From: Martinezella lusitana
Lineage (GTDB): Bacteria; Pseudomonadota; Alphaproteobacteria; Rhizobiales; Rhizobiaceae
Reading direction: 5' to 3'
DNA length: 48,294 bases
Assembly: GCF_900094565.1 (NCBI RefSeq)
Contig: NZ_FMAF01000037.1
Coordinates: 1 to 48,294 of the forward strand
Below are positions 15,977 to 24,308 of the stretch, piece by piece; the stretch's first letter is position 1; each line of letters opens with the position of its first letter. A model generated the notes under the pieces. That model saw nothing but the letters and a program-made list of their open reading frames with translations, ran no database searches and had not been told where the DNA came from. The position numbers and the translations under genes are program-made.

Positions 15977-17323
15977 TCAGCCCTTTGTGGGCTTGGGCGT
16001 GATCTGCATTTTGGCGTCTTTGATCTTGGTCGCGTCCGGCACTTCGCCGGTCCATTCCCAAGCCTGCGTTCCGGGTGGGTTTTCGTACCAGCCCGGATCG
16101 GAGTAATCGTCCGCGGAGACGCCCTCGCGGACCTTAACGACGGAGAACATTCCGCCCATCTCGATGGGGCCATGCGGACCCCAACCGGTCATCATGGGGA
16201 TGGTGTTTTCAGGGATGGGCATTTCCATTGCACCCATGTCGGCCATGCCCTTGGTGCCCATGGGCATGTATTCGGGCTGGAGCTTGCGGATCTTCTCCGC
16301 CACTCCCCTTTTGTCGACGCCGATGAAGGTCGGGATGTCGTGGCCCATCGCATTCATCGTGTGATGCGATTTATGGCAATGGATCGCCCAGTCGCCGAGA
16401 TATTTGGCGTCGAATTCGTAGGCCCGCATCGCACCGACGGGGATGTCGATGCTGACCTCCGGCCAGCGTGCCTCGGGCCTGACCCAACCGCCATCCGTGC
16501 AGGTGACCTCGAAATCGTAGCCGTGCATGTGGATCGGATGATTGGTCATCGTCAGATTGCCGACGCGGACGCGAACACGGTCGTCTTTGGAAACCACCAG
16601 CGGGCTGATGCCGGGAAAGACCCGGCTATTCCAGCACCACATGTTGAAATCGGTCATTTCCATGACCCGGGGCACATAGGAGCCTGGATCGATGTCGTAG
16701 GCATTGAGCAAGAATACGAAGTCACGGTCGACCGGCATGAACTTCGGGTCTTTGGGGTGGATCACGAAGAAACCCATCATGCCCATGGCCATCTGGACCA
16801 TCTCATCCGAATGCGGGTGATACATGAACGTCCCTGACTTCACGAGATCGAACTCGTAGACGAATGTTTTGCCGACGGGGATGTGGGGCTGCGTGAGGCC
16901 GCCGACGCCGTCCATTCCGGACGGCAGGATCATGCCGTGCCAGTGGACGGTCGTGTGTTCCGGCAGCTTGTTGGTGACGAAGATGCGAACCCGGTCACCT
17001 TCGACCGCCTCGATCGTCGGTCCCGGCGATTGACCGTTGTAGCCCCAGAGATAGGCTGTCATGCCGTCCGCCATCTCGCGTTCCACCGGCTCGGCAACCA
17101 GATGGAATTCCTTGACGCCGTTGTTCATGCGGTGAGGAAGCGTCCAGCCGTTCAAGGTGACCACCGGCTGATAATCCGGGCCTGAGTTGGGATGAATTGG
17201 CGGCTGCATCTCGGCCGACCCCATTGTCGGGGCATCCGGCAGGCCCATTGCCGATGTTTTCGTCCATGCTGCGGTTGAAAGCAGGGCGGCACCTGCTCCG
17301 ATGATCTGTCTTCTGTTGAACAT
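15977..17323 (-). CDS. Multicopper oxidase
   Basis: 448 residues with a Tat-type signal (NRRQIIGAGAALLS). All four copper motifs are present in order: TVHWHG, FMYHPHSDE, TNHPIHMHGYDFE and AIHCHKSHHTMNAMG, the last holding the Cys-His pair and axial Met. The three-cupredoxin architecture and Met-rich stretches (KGMADMGAMEM, MPMGTKGM) fit periplasmic Cu(I) oxidases of the CueO/CopA type. These detoxify Cu(I) by oxidising it to Cu(II) with O2. It begins 11 bases after the TolC-like gene. Confidence 0.9.
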   Translation of the reverse strand: MFNRRQIIGAGAALLSTAAWTKTSAMGLPDAPTMGSAEMQPPIHPNSGPDYQPVVTLNGWTLPHRMNNGVKEFHLVAEPVEREMADGMTAYLWGYNGQSPGPTIEAVEGDRVRIFVTNKLPEHTTVHWHGMILPSGMDGVGGLTQPHIPVGKTFVYEFDLVKSGTFMYHPHSDEMVQMAMGMMGFFVIHPKDPKFMPVDRDFVFLLNAYDIDPGSYVPRVMEMTDFNMWCWNSRVFPGISPLVVSKDDRVRVRVGNLTMTNHPIHMHGYDFEVTCTDGGWVRPEARWPEVSIDIPVGAMRAYEFDAKYLGDWAIHCHKSHHTMNAMGHDIPTFIGVDKRGVAEKIRKLQPEYMPMGTKGMADMGAMEMPIPENTIPMMTGWGPHGPIEMGGMFSVVKVREGVSADDYSDPGWYENPPGTQAWEWTGEVPDATKIKDAKMQITPKPTKG

Positions 17324-17334
17324 GTTCGGGATCC

Positions 17335-18792
17335 CTAGTGTCCTGCGCTGCCGGCATTCGGTGTCGACGCGGTTTCGCCCGGCCCGGCCGCCTCGCCGGA
17401 GCCGCCGCCATAAATCGCCGGCATGAGATTGGCGTCCGCCAGCCAGAAGTCGCGCTTGGCGTTGACGGAGAGCAGGATGGAGTTGATCTTGTCGCGCGTG
17501 TCGGTCAGCAGCTCGAAAGTGTTCGAGATCATCCCGTTGTAGGTCAGGAGCGATTCTTCCTCGATCTTCGTTCTGAGCGGTACGACGTTGTTGCGATAGT
17601 GCTTGGCAATCTCGTAGTTCGATCGATAGGCCTCATAGGCTGACCGAGCTTCCGAGCGAACGTTGACGGCCTTTTCCGCAAGCTGGTTTGCGGCGCGCAT
17701 GTAGGCCAGCTCGGCTTTTCGCGAGCGGGCCTTGCCGGTATCGAAGATCGGTATCGCGAAGTCCAGTTCGACCTGGCCGGACGTCTCGACCTTCTTCTTG
17801 CCGTCCTCGATTGCCCGCTCCGTCTCAAATCCGGTCAGGATTTCGAGGTCCGTCACATATCGGGTGGCCTCCGTCAGGCCGTAGGATTTGGCGGTGGCAT
17901 CGAGCTCCCATTTTGCCATCTGAAGGTCGATGCGTTTTTGAAGCGCTTCGGCTTCGATAGTGTCTCGTTTAATCAGCGTCGTCGGAAGAGCAGGAAGCCT
18001 GTTGGGTATCTGATAGTCGGTCGAAGGGCCCCATAGCCCCATCAGCCGCGCCAGCTCTTCCTTGCTCAGCCTGGCCGCCAGTCGAGCCTGAGCCGTCTGC
18101 CCCGCAAGTTCCGCTGCGAACACATGCTCGCGGGCTTGCGAGCCCTTGGTCATCGCGCCGGTTTCGCCAAGCTTGGATGCCAGCTCGGAGGACGCATCCG
18201 CGGCAAGCTGAGCACGCTGGAGCTGCCCCACATTCTCTGCCGCGGCGACGGCGTTGATCCAAGCGCGGCGGGTATCCGCAGCCAGTTTTAAGGTCGCGAC
18301 TGCAGCTCCCAGCCTCGCCTGCCGGAACCGAGTGCCGGCAATCTCGACATTCTTCTTATGGGTAGCCAAAGCCAGAATGTTCGTGGCGATCATGCCTTCA
18401 ATGGTCTTGAAGGCCTCCAGTTCCGGGGCTCCCAAACCACTGGTTCCAATCGAGACCTTGGGATTGATCAGCATGGTCGATTGCCAGGCGTCGGCGGCGC
18501 TGTCGCCAAGATCCGCATAGGCTGCCTGCAGCCCCTTGTTGTTAAGCAGGGCGATCTGGACGGCGGTCTCGGCATCCAGGGGCCGCTTGCCGATCAAGCC
18601 CTTTACCTCGTCGGAAACGGCCTGCGCCTGAAGCTTGTTCTGTATCCACACGGCATGCTTGGCAGTCGCGGCGCCTGCGGTATTGGCGACCGTCTCGAAA
18701 CCCGCATCCCGTTTTGCATATTCGGTGGATATGCATCCGCCGAGAATAATCGGGAGCATGAGGAGGGCCGCGTTCTTGAGGCTGAGCGTCAT
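17335..18792 (-). CDS. TolC-family outer-membrane lipoprotein
   Basis: 485 residues beginning MTLSLKNAALLMLPIILGGC, a lipoprotein signal with lipobox LGGC. The rest has the long helical repeats of outer-membrane efflux proteins: DAETAVQIALLNNKGLQAAY, then ELDFAIPIFDTGKARSRKAE and the helix continuing ANQLAEKAVNVRSEARSAYE. GGAG sits seven bases before ATG 18792, which overlaps the preceding lipoprotein gene by 4 bases (ATGA). No RND pump or membrane-fusion gene is present, so its inner-membrane partner must be encoded elsewhere or it serves another role in copper export. Confidence 0.87.
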   Translation of the reverse strand: MTLSLKNAALLMLPIILGGCISTEYAKRDAGFETVANTAGAATAKHAVWIQNKLQAQAVSDEVKGLIGKRPLDAETAVQIALLNNKGLQAAYADLGDSAADAWQSTMLINPKVSIGTSGLGAPELEAFKTIEGMIATNILALATHKKNVEIAGTRFRQARLGAAVATLKLAADTRRAWINAVAAAENVGQLQRAQLAADASSELASKLGETGAMTKGSQAREHVFAAELAGQTAQARLAARLSKEELARLMGLWGPSTDYQIPNRLPALPTTLIKRDTIEAEALQKRIDLQMAKWELDATAKSYGLTEATRYVTDLEILTGFETERAIEDGKKKVETSGQVELDFAIPIFDTGKARSRKAELAYMRAANQLAEKAVNVRSEARSAYEAYRSNYEIAKHYRNNVVPLRTKIEEESLLTYNGMISNTFELLTDTRDKINSILLSVNAKRDFWLADANLMPAIYGGGSGEAAGPGETASTPNAGSAGH

Positions 18793-19013
18793 GATGCATC
18801 TCCTTTTGAAGGAGACTGCAACTCGTTTTGCCTTTTCCACTGTTTCGGATCGGCGGGTTGGCGTGCGACATATCCTGTGAGCGGAGTGCGATATTGGATC
18901 GACCGTGCCGTCGAGAGAAGGTCTTCGTCCGGCGTGGGAACGTCAGTGGGAGGCATGGATGAGCAGCCGCCGACGATCAACGGCAGTGCCACCACCAGAA
19001 TGATAGGTCTCAT
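18789..19013 (-). CDS. Small lipoprotein of copper cluster
   Basis: 74 residues: MRPIILVVALPLIVGGCSSM gives a clear lipobox (VGGC). The mature 58 residues are hydrophilic and Pro/Asp-rich (PPTDVPTPDEDLL) with a KQWKRQNELQSPSKGD end. Its stop codon overlaps the start of the TolC-like gene (ATGA), so the pair is translationally coupled. I know no biochemical function for it. Confidence 0.75.
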   Translation of the reverse strand: MRPIILVVALPLIVGGCSSMPPTDVPTPDEDLLSTARSIQYRTPLTGYVARQPADPKQWKRQNELQSPSKGDAS

Positions 19014-19109
19014 GTTCTTTTCCGAATAGGAGTGTGTGTCCGGAAGGTCGTCGGCTCAACGAAGCCGATAACGATCCGATGCAGTGCCCAAGACAGGCAG
19101 TCTCGCTAT

Positions 19110-19517
19110 TCAGATAGTCGGGGGGCGGTGAAGCGTCGGCAGTTCGCCAAACGAGCGCTGGTCGTTCATGAACTCGCGGATGAAGGAAACGACAGGGCCG
19201 CCGAGCCTGGGCTCGTCGCACATGATCGCGAAGCCGCCGCAGAAGTCCTTGCAGCATTCCTTCTTGACGAGTTTCGCAGCGCCCTCATCATCCGAGGAGG
19301 CAGAACCATGACGATGGTCGTCAGCGGATGCATGCTCCATATGATGGCCGTCGCTCGGCGGCGTCACATCGGACATGGTCTTTTGGATTTCAGGAAAAGC
19401 CGAACCGTGCATTGCAGCGTTGGCGCTGGACATGGTGTATCCCGCCAGCGATACGATGATCGCCAGCCGCACAAAAACCAGTATTGCGCTCTGTGCAATT
19501 CTGTAGGTTCTGTCCAT
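19110..19517 (-). CDS. His/Cys-rich exported protein, probable copper binder
   Basis: 135 residues. An N-terminal hydrophobic segment (AILVFVRLAIIVSLAGYTM) acts as signal peptide or anchor. It is followed by a His/Asp-rich region (SDGHHMEHASADDHRHGSAS) and then KKECCKDFCGGFAIMCDEP with four cysteines. These are typical soft-metal ligands. It is the first gene of the leftward copper cluster, 96 bases before the lipoprotein gene. ATG 19517 is chosen; an upstream TTG is in frame but unsupported. Metal binding is inferred from composition and context. Confidence 0.7.
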   Translation of the reverse strand: MDRTYRIAQSAILVFVRLAIIVSLAGYTMSSANAAMHGSAFPEIQKTMSDVTPPSDGHHMEHASADDHRHGSASSDDEGAAKLVKKECCKDFCGGFAIMCDEPRLGGPVVSFIREFMNDQRSFGELPTLHRPPTI

Positions 19518-19746
19518 GCCGCGACGATTACTATTAAAACCCCCCAATTACAAGAACAGCGACGGCGATGTCACATTGTTTTAATGACCGAAATTGGCAT
19601 CGGTTCGTAAAGCCAGGCGGGCACAGCGCCTAGGACAAGGCTGCCACCTCATCCTTCACCTTGGGAGAATTCCAGCTTTCAGCCTTTACAATCGGCTTTG
19701 TCGGCTTTTGGGGCGATAGGGAGACGATTGCTATCGCCGCGCAAGC

Positions 19747-20217
19747 CTACGCGTCCTTCCATCTGGAAAACGTCGCTGCCTGTCCGCACCTGATCCCATC
19801 ACGATCGACGAGCTGCCAGACAATACCGTCCTCGATCCAGAAACGCCGCCCGGATTTCGCAATCCTCAGCCCACGATAGTCGGAAATAAAGCCATTGCGC
19901 GTCACCGCATCCAACAACCGCTGGCGTTCCGCGCGATTGGGAAGCTCCGCCGAAAGACGTGAAGGCAGGGTCACAAACTCGTCCCATGGATACTCAAAGC
20001 AATTTTGCCCGGCTTTGTTGGCATAGATGAAGCGCGGATCGGCGTCCGTATTGTGGGCCACGACCACGAAAGGAGCCTCGTGGTAGAGCCAATCCGGTCC
20101 GAACTCCTCGTTGACCAGAGAAACCCCAACGATGCGGTGAAAGCTCTCCGTCAACAGTTTGAAGAATGCGTGATCAATCGATAAATTCACGCCACTCACT
20201 TTGGGCTCGCTAACCAT
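19747..20217 (-). CDS. MEKHLA domain protein
   Basis: 156 residues almost wholly covered by a MEKHLA (PAS-related) domain. The diagnostic stretches are APFVVVAHNTDADPRFIYAN, WDEFVTLPSRLSAE, RLLDAVTRNGFISDYRGLRI and GIVWQLVDRDGIRCGQAATF. Single-domain versions are common in rhizobia, where they are annotated only by domain. Ligand and partner are unknown. GGAAGGGAA lies just before the ATG at 20217. It is not obviously part of the copper cluster or of the efflux operon. Confidence 0.85.
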   Translation of the reverse strand: MVSEPKVSGVNLSIDHAFFKLLTESFHRIVGVSLVNEEFGPDWLYHEAPFVVVAHNTDADPRFIYANKAGQNCFEYPWDEFVTLPSRLSAELPNRAERQRLLDAVTRNGFISDYRGLRIAKSGRRFWIEDGIVWQLVDRDGIRCGQAATFSRWKDA

Positions 20218-20316
20218 TCATTCCCTTCCTGTCATCATGGGCATCGCTGGTGAATACACCCCTCTCCTGCCCTATCGGCAAGCATGATTGCGGCCGGCGG
20301 CAGAAGGCCGCACCGC

Positions 20317-21219
20317 TCAGGCCATCCATTTGCGGTGCTCGGCAAAGCGTTCCACGAGGAGGTCGATGAACAGCCGCACCTTGGTCGGCAGGTGGCTGCG
20401 GTTGGGGTAGATGGCATTGATGGTGAACTCCACGGGGCGGTAGTCCGGCAACATGCGAACGAGCCGGCCTGCTGCGATCTCCTCGAAGACGATGAAACTC
20501 GGAGCAAGGAAGATCCCCTGGCCGTTCGCCAGCAGATAGCGCAGCATCTCGGGGCTGTTGGAGACGACATTGCCGGAAACTTTGACACTTTGCTGCCTGC
20601 CGTCGGCATCCTCGAAACGCCATTCGTCACCATAGGGATAATAGGCGTATTGCAAGCAGTTGTGTTCGGCGATCTCGGCCGGTGTCTTCGGCATGGGATG
20701 TGCATCGCGATAGGCCGGCGAGCAGACGAGCATATGACGCCAGGGCGTGAGCTTGCGCACGACCAGCGTGGAATCCGGCGGCGACACAGCGCGGATTGCA
20801 AGATCGTAACCCTCCTCGATCATGTCGACCATACGTTCGCTAACACTGAAATCGAGCGAGATCAGCGGGTAGAGCGCCATGAATTCGCTGACGACAGGTA
20901 AGAGGAAGCGGACAACCGCCGTGCTGGAATGGATCTTCAACGTACCGCGCGGCGTGGTGGCGAGTGCGCCGGCCGCCTGGTCGGCCTCCTCGAGATCGGC
21001 GAGAATCTGCGAGGAGCGCTCGTAATAATATTTGCCGGTTTCCGTCAGGCTGACCTTGCGCGTGGTGCGGTTCAAAAGCCGCACGCCGAGGCGATCCTCC
21101 AGCGATTGCACATGGTTGCCCACCATTGTGACGGACATGTTGAGCCGGCGGGCGGCGGCGGAAAAACCGCCGCATTCCACCACCCGGCCAAAGACTGCGA
21201 GGCTGGTCAGCCGATCCAT
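20317..21219 (-). CDS. LysR-family regulator of emrAB-type operon
   Basis: 300 residues, the usual LysR length. The N-terminal winged HTH reads LAVFGRVVECGGFSAAARRL, NMSVTMVGNHVQSLEDRLGV and RLLNRTTRKVSLTETGKYYY. The substrate-binding domain follows from about 90. It belongs to the CrgA-like group with RGTLKIHSSTAV and LFIDLLVERFAEH. It is divergent from the emrA-like gene, and a patterned element (21229-21277) starts 10 bases upstream of its ATG, fitting an autoregulated divergent regulator. The effector is unknown. Confidence 0.9.
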   Translation of the reverse strand: MDRLTSLAVFGRVVECGGFSAAARRLNMSVTMVGNHVQSLEDRLGVRLLNRTTRKVSLTETGKYYYERSSQILADLEEADQAAGALATTPRGTLKIHSSTAVVRFLLPVVSEFMALYPLISLDFSVSERMVDMIEEGYDLAIRAVSPPDSTLVVRKLTPWRHMLVCSPAYRDAHPMPKTPAEIAEHNCLQYAYYPYGDEWRFEDADGRQQSVKVSGNVVSNSPEMLRYLLANGQGIFLAPSFIVFEEIAAGRLVRMLPDYRPVEFTINAIYPNRSHLPTKVRLFIDLLVERFAEHRKWMA

Positions 21220-21228
21220 ATTGCCCTC

Positions 21229-21277
21229 GGATTATCCGCTGAGAGTTGATGATCCTTCCAGATTTAAGGAGATTATC
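21229..21277. promoter_or_regulatory. Putative LysR operator, copy A
   Basis: Pattern GGATTATCC, 10 bases, GATGATCCTTCC, 11 bases, GATTATC. It occupies the space between the divergent lysR and emrA-like genes. GGATTATCC and the following GATGATCC are near-palindromic, with starts about 19 bp apart, roughly two helix turns. The same three blocks with the same spacers recur at 22567-22615. Confidence 0.5.
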
Positions 21278-21357
21278 AGAAGGACCGTTCGGACGCATCT
21301 TCATCGCATCAAACAGGACCCCATGCAAATGGGGCGCGATATCGAAGGAGAAGGACA

Positions 21358-22590
21358 ATGGTCGAACTACCCCGCAACGAGGCGTTCAGAAACGCAAGCC
21401 AGGCCGAGGCCGCTCCGGCGGGCGAAGCGGCAAAGTCTCCCGTCGCCGAGGCTCCGCATGCACCGGTTGCCGAGGCGCCCGCCTCTGCCGCTGCTACGAC
21501 CCCCAAGACCGGCCGCAAGCTCATCAAGCGCGGCGTGCTTGTCGCCGCACTGCTGGCCGGCGTCGCCTTCGGTGCCGACTTCGGCTACCACTACTGGACG
21601 GTCGGCCGCTTCATCGAATCCACCGACGATGCCTATGTGAAGGCCGATTACACCACGATCGCCCCGAAAATCGCCGGCTACATCAAGGAGGTGCTCGTCA
21701 ACGACAATGACACCGTCAAGACCGGCCAGGTGCTTGCCCGCATCGACGACCGTGACTTCCAGGCCGCTCTTTCCCAGGCGAGGGCCGATCTCAAGGCCAC
21801 CGAGGCCGCGATCGCCAACATCGATGCGCAGATATCGCTGCAGCAATCGCTGATCAACCAGGCGAAGGCGACGGTTGACGCTTCGCAGGCCTCGCTCGAT
21901 TTCGCGCAATCGGATGCCGCCCGCTCGGCCCGGCTGATCAGCAATGGCGCCGGCACGCAATCGCGCGTCGAACAGACGCAATCGACCCGCGATCAGGCTA
22001 CCGCCGCCGTCGAGCGTGATCAGGCCGCCCTGGTGGCGGCTCAGAACAAGGTGCCGGTGCTGCAGACCCAGCGCGACCAGGCCGCCGCCCAGCGCGACCG
22101 CGCCGCCGCGGCGGTCCAGCAGGCGGAGCTCAACCTTTCCTATACGGACATTGTCGCCGCCGTCGACGGCACGGTCGGCGCCCGCTCGATCCGTCTGGGA
22201 CAGTACGTCACGTCAGGCACGCAGCTGATGGCGGTCGTCCCGCTGCATTCGGTCTATGTCATCGCCAATTTCAAGGAGACGCAGTTGACCTATGTGCGTC
22301 CCGGCCAGTCGGTCGAGATCAAGGTCGACAGCTTCCCCGATGTCGCCATCAAAGGCCACGTCGACAGCCTCTCGCCGGCGAGCGGGCTGGAATTCTCGCT
22401 GCTGCCGCCGGACAATGCCACCGGCAACTTCACCAAGATCGTCCAGCGCATCCCGGTGAAGATCGTCATCGACGACGAACACCCGGCAGGGCTGCTGCGT
22501 TCCGGCATGTCGGTCGAGCCGGAAATCGATACCAAGGCTGCGCAAACCGCGCCTGCCAACGCCGAAGGATTATCCAGTCACGCTGGATGA
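21358..22590 (+). CDS. emrA: EmrA/HlyD-type membrane fusion protein
   Basis: 410 residues: a Pro/Ala-rich cytosolic N-terminus, one TM helix (GVLVAALLAGVAFGADFGYH, about 60-80), then the HlyD scaffold. This comprises a lipoyl-like half (DDAYVKADYTTIAPKIAGYI), a long coiled-coil hairpin (about 140-265) and a beta-barrel (LNLSYTDIVAAVDGTVGARS). It should link an inner-membrane MFS pump to an outer-membrane channel for drug efflux. AGGAGAAGGACA precedes the ATG. Its last codons and stop lie inside the second copy of the regulatory pattern. The symbol is by family resemblance. Confidence 0.88.
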   Translation: MVELPRNEAFRNASQAEAAPAGEAAKSPVAEAPHAPVAEAPASAAATTPKTGRKLIKRGVLVAALLAGVAFGADFGYHYWTVGRFIESTDDAYVKADYTTIAPKIAGYIKEVLVNDNDTVKTGQVLARIDDRDFQAALSQARADLKATEAAIANIDAQISLQQSLINQAKATVDASQASLDFAQSDAARSARLISNGAGTQSRVEQTQSTRDQATAAVERDQAALVAAQNKVPVLQTQRDQAAAQRDRAAAAVQQAELNLSYTDIVAAVDGTVGARSIRLGQYVTSGTQLMAVVPLHSVYVIANFKETQLTYVRPGQSVEIKVDSFPDVAIKGHVDSLSPASGLEFSLLPPDNATGNFTKIVQRIPVKIVIDDEHPAGLLRSGMSVEPEIDTKAAQTAPANAEGLSSHAG

Positions 22591-22615
22591 TCCTTCCCAT
22601 TCTTCGCCGATTATC
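22567..22615. promoter_or_regulatory. Putative operator, copy B, across emrA 3' end
   Basis: The same three blocks as at 21229-21277 (GGATTATCC, GATGATCCTTCC, GATTATC) with identical 10- and 11-base spacers, while the spacer sequences differ. It covers the last seven codons and stop of emrA and the start of the 77-base gap before emrB. Constrained blocks with free spacers suggest a protein-binding site rather than a simple duplication. Confidence 0.5.
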
Positions 22616-22667
22616 ATCTCAATATCGTCGTGAGATTATTTCCGCATCAGTCGGAAGGAGAAGCATC

Positions 22668-24278
22668 ATGGCCACTCTTCAGATCGCCGCAAACAACAAT
22701 TCCACCGCGGCAGCCGCCCCGGTCGCCCGACCCGTCATGAGCCCGCTGCGCATGTGGACCGCCGTGATCGGCTCCACGCTCGGCGCCTTCATGGCCGTAC
22801 TGAACATCCAGATTGTCAATGCCTCGCTTGCCGACATCCAGGGCGCTATCGGCGCTGGAACGGATGATGGCGGCTGGATCTCGACATCCTATCTGATTGC
22901 CGAGATCGTCGTCATTCCGCTCAGTGCCTGGCTCGCCCGCGTCTTTTCGGTCCGCATCTATCTACTGACCAATGCCATCCTCTTCCTCCTCTTCTCGGTC
23001 GCCTGCGCCTTTGCGGCAAACCTGCAGCAGATGATTGTCCTGCGTGCCATACAAGGCTTCTCCGGCGGCGTCCTGATCCCGATGGCGTTCACCATCATCA
23101 TCACGATGCTGCCGAAACCCAAACAGCCGATAGGCCTTGCCCTTTTCGCCCTTTCCGCGACCTTCGCGCCGGCCATCGGCCCGACTATCGGGGGCTACCT
23201 CACCGAAAACTGGGGCTGGGAATATATCTTCTACGTCAATCTGGTGCCCGGCGTTCTGATGGTCGGCATGCTCTGGGCGTCGCTCGACCGTGCGCCGATG
23301 AACCTTTCCCTGCTCGCCAGGGGCGATTGGCCGGGTATCATCACCATGGCGATCGGCCTTGCCGCGCTGCAGACCGTGCTTGAGGAAGGCAACAAGGACG
23401 ACTGGTTTGGGTCGCCGTTCATCGTGCGCCTGTCCGTCATCGCCGCGATCTCGCTGACACTCTTTCTCATCATCGAGCTCCGGGCCGCCCATCCGCTGCT
23501 CAATCTGCGCCTGCTGGTACGTCGCAATTTCGGCTTCGGCATCGTCGCCAATTTCCTGCTCGGCATCGCGCTCTATGGTTCGGTCTTCATCCTGCCGATC
23601 TACCTCACACGCATCCAGGGCTACAATTCCGAGCAGATCGGCATGGTGCTTGCCTGGACCGGCATTCCGCAGCTGATCCTGATCCCGCTGGTGCCGCGGC
23701 TGATGAAGCGCTTCGATGCCCGCCTGTTGATCCTCGTCGGCTTCGCGCTCTTTGCCGCTTCGAACTTCATGAATGTCTACATGACCGGCGACTATGCCAG
23801 CGATCAGCTCTTCTGGCCGAACATCGTGCGCGCAGTCGGCCAGGCGCTGGCCTTCACCCCGCTCACCGCGATCGCCACCGCCGGCATCGAACAGGAGAAT
23901 GCCGGCTCGGCCTCGGCGCTCTTCAACATGATGCGCAATCTCGGCGGCGCAGTCGGCATCGCGGCGCTGCAGACCTTTCTGACCAAACGCGAGCAGTTCC
24001 ACTCGAATATCCTGACGAATTCGGTCTCGGTTTTCGAAGACGCCACCCGCGACCGCGTCGCCAGGCTCACCGGCTATTTCCTGAACCATGGCGTCAGCGA
24101 CCAGGCGCTTGCCACCCACAAGGCAGTCGTCGCCATCGCTTCCAGCCTGCGCAAACAGGCCAACATCATGGCCTTCAGCGACACTTTCTTCCTGCTCGGC
24201 GTAGCACTCGGTGTCGCCCTGCTTGCCAGCCTGTTCCTCAAGAAACCCGGTCACCTCTCCGGTGCCGGCGCGCACTGA
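22668..24278 (+). CDS. emrB: EmrB-type MFS multidrug transporter (DHA2)
   Basis: 536 residues with about 14 hydrophobic helices. Motifs of the DHA2 family are visible: GAFMAVLNIQIVNASLADIQ, DDGGWISTSYLIAEIVVIPL, RAIQGFSGGVLIPMAFTIII and GPTIGGYLTENWGWEYIFYV. It is the proton-driven inner-membrane pump of the tripartite system with the preceding fusion protein. The ATG at 22668 is chosen because GGAAGGAG lies nine bases before it. The frame extends to 22587, but that extension lies in the regulatory element. Substrates are unknown. Confidence 0.9.
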   Translation: MATLQIAANNNSTAAAAPVARPVMSPLRMWTAVIGSTLGAFMAVLNIQIVNASLADIQGAIGAGTDDGGWISTSYLIAEIVVIPLSAWLARVFSVRIYLLTNAILFLLFSVACAFAANLQQMIVLRAIQGFSGGVLIPMAFTIIITMLPKPKQPIGLALFALSATFAPAIGPTIGGYLTENWGWEYIFYVNLVPGVLMVGMLWASLDRAPMNLSLLARGDWPGIITMAIGLAALQTVLEEGNKDDWFGSPFIVRLSVIAAISLTLFLIIELRAAHPLLNLRLLVRRNFGFGIVANFLLGIALYGSVFILPIYLTRIQGYNSEQIGMVLAWTGIPQLILIPLVPRLMKRFDARLLILVGFALFAASNFMNVYMTGDYASDQLFWPNIVRAVGQALAFTPLTAIATAGIEQENAGSASALFNMMRNLGGAVGIAALQTFLTKREQFHSNILTNSVSVFEDATRDRVARLTGYFLNHGVSDQALATHKAVVAIASSLRKQANIMAFSDTFFLLGVALGVALLASLFLKKPGHLSGAGAH

Positions 24279-24308
24279 GCGCCGCACCTGAAACCGGAGG
24301 AGATAGTC

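Noticed and set aside
22962..24287. 441-residue leftward frame
   Set aside because: Antisense to emrB; rich in Asp, Glu, Arg and Gly as expected of a shadow of hydrophobic codons.
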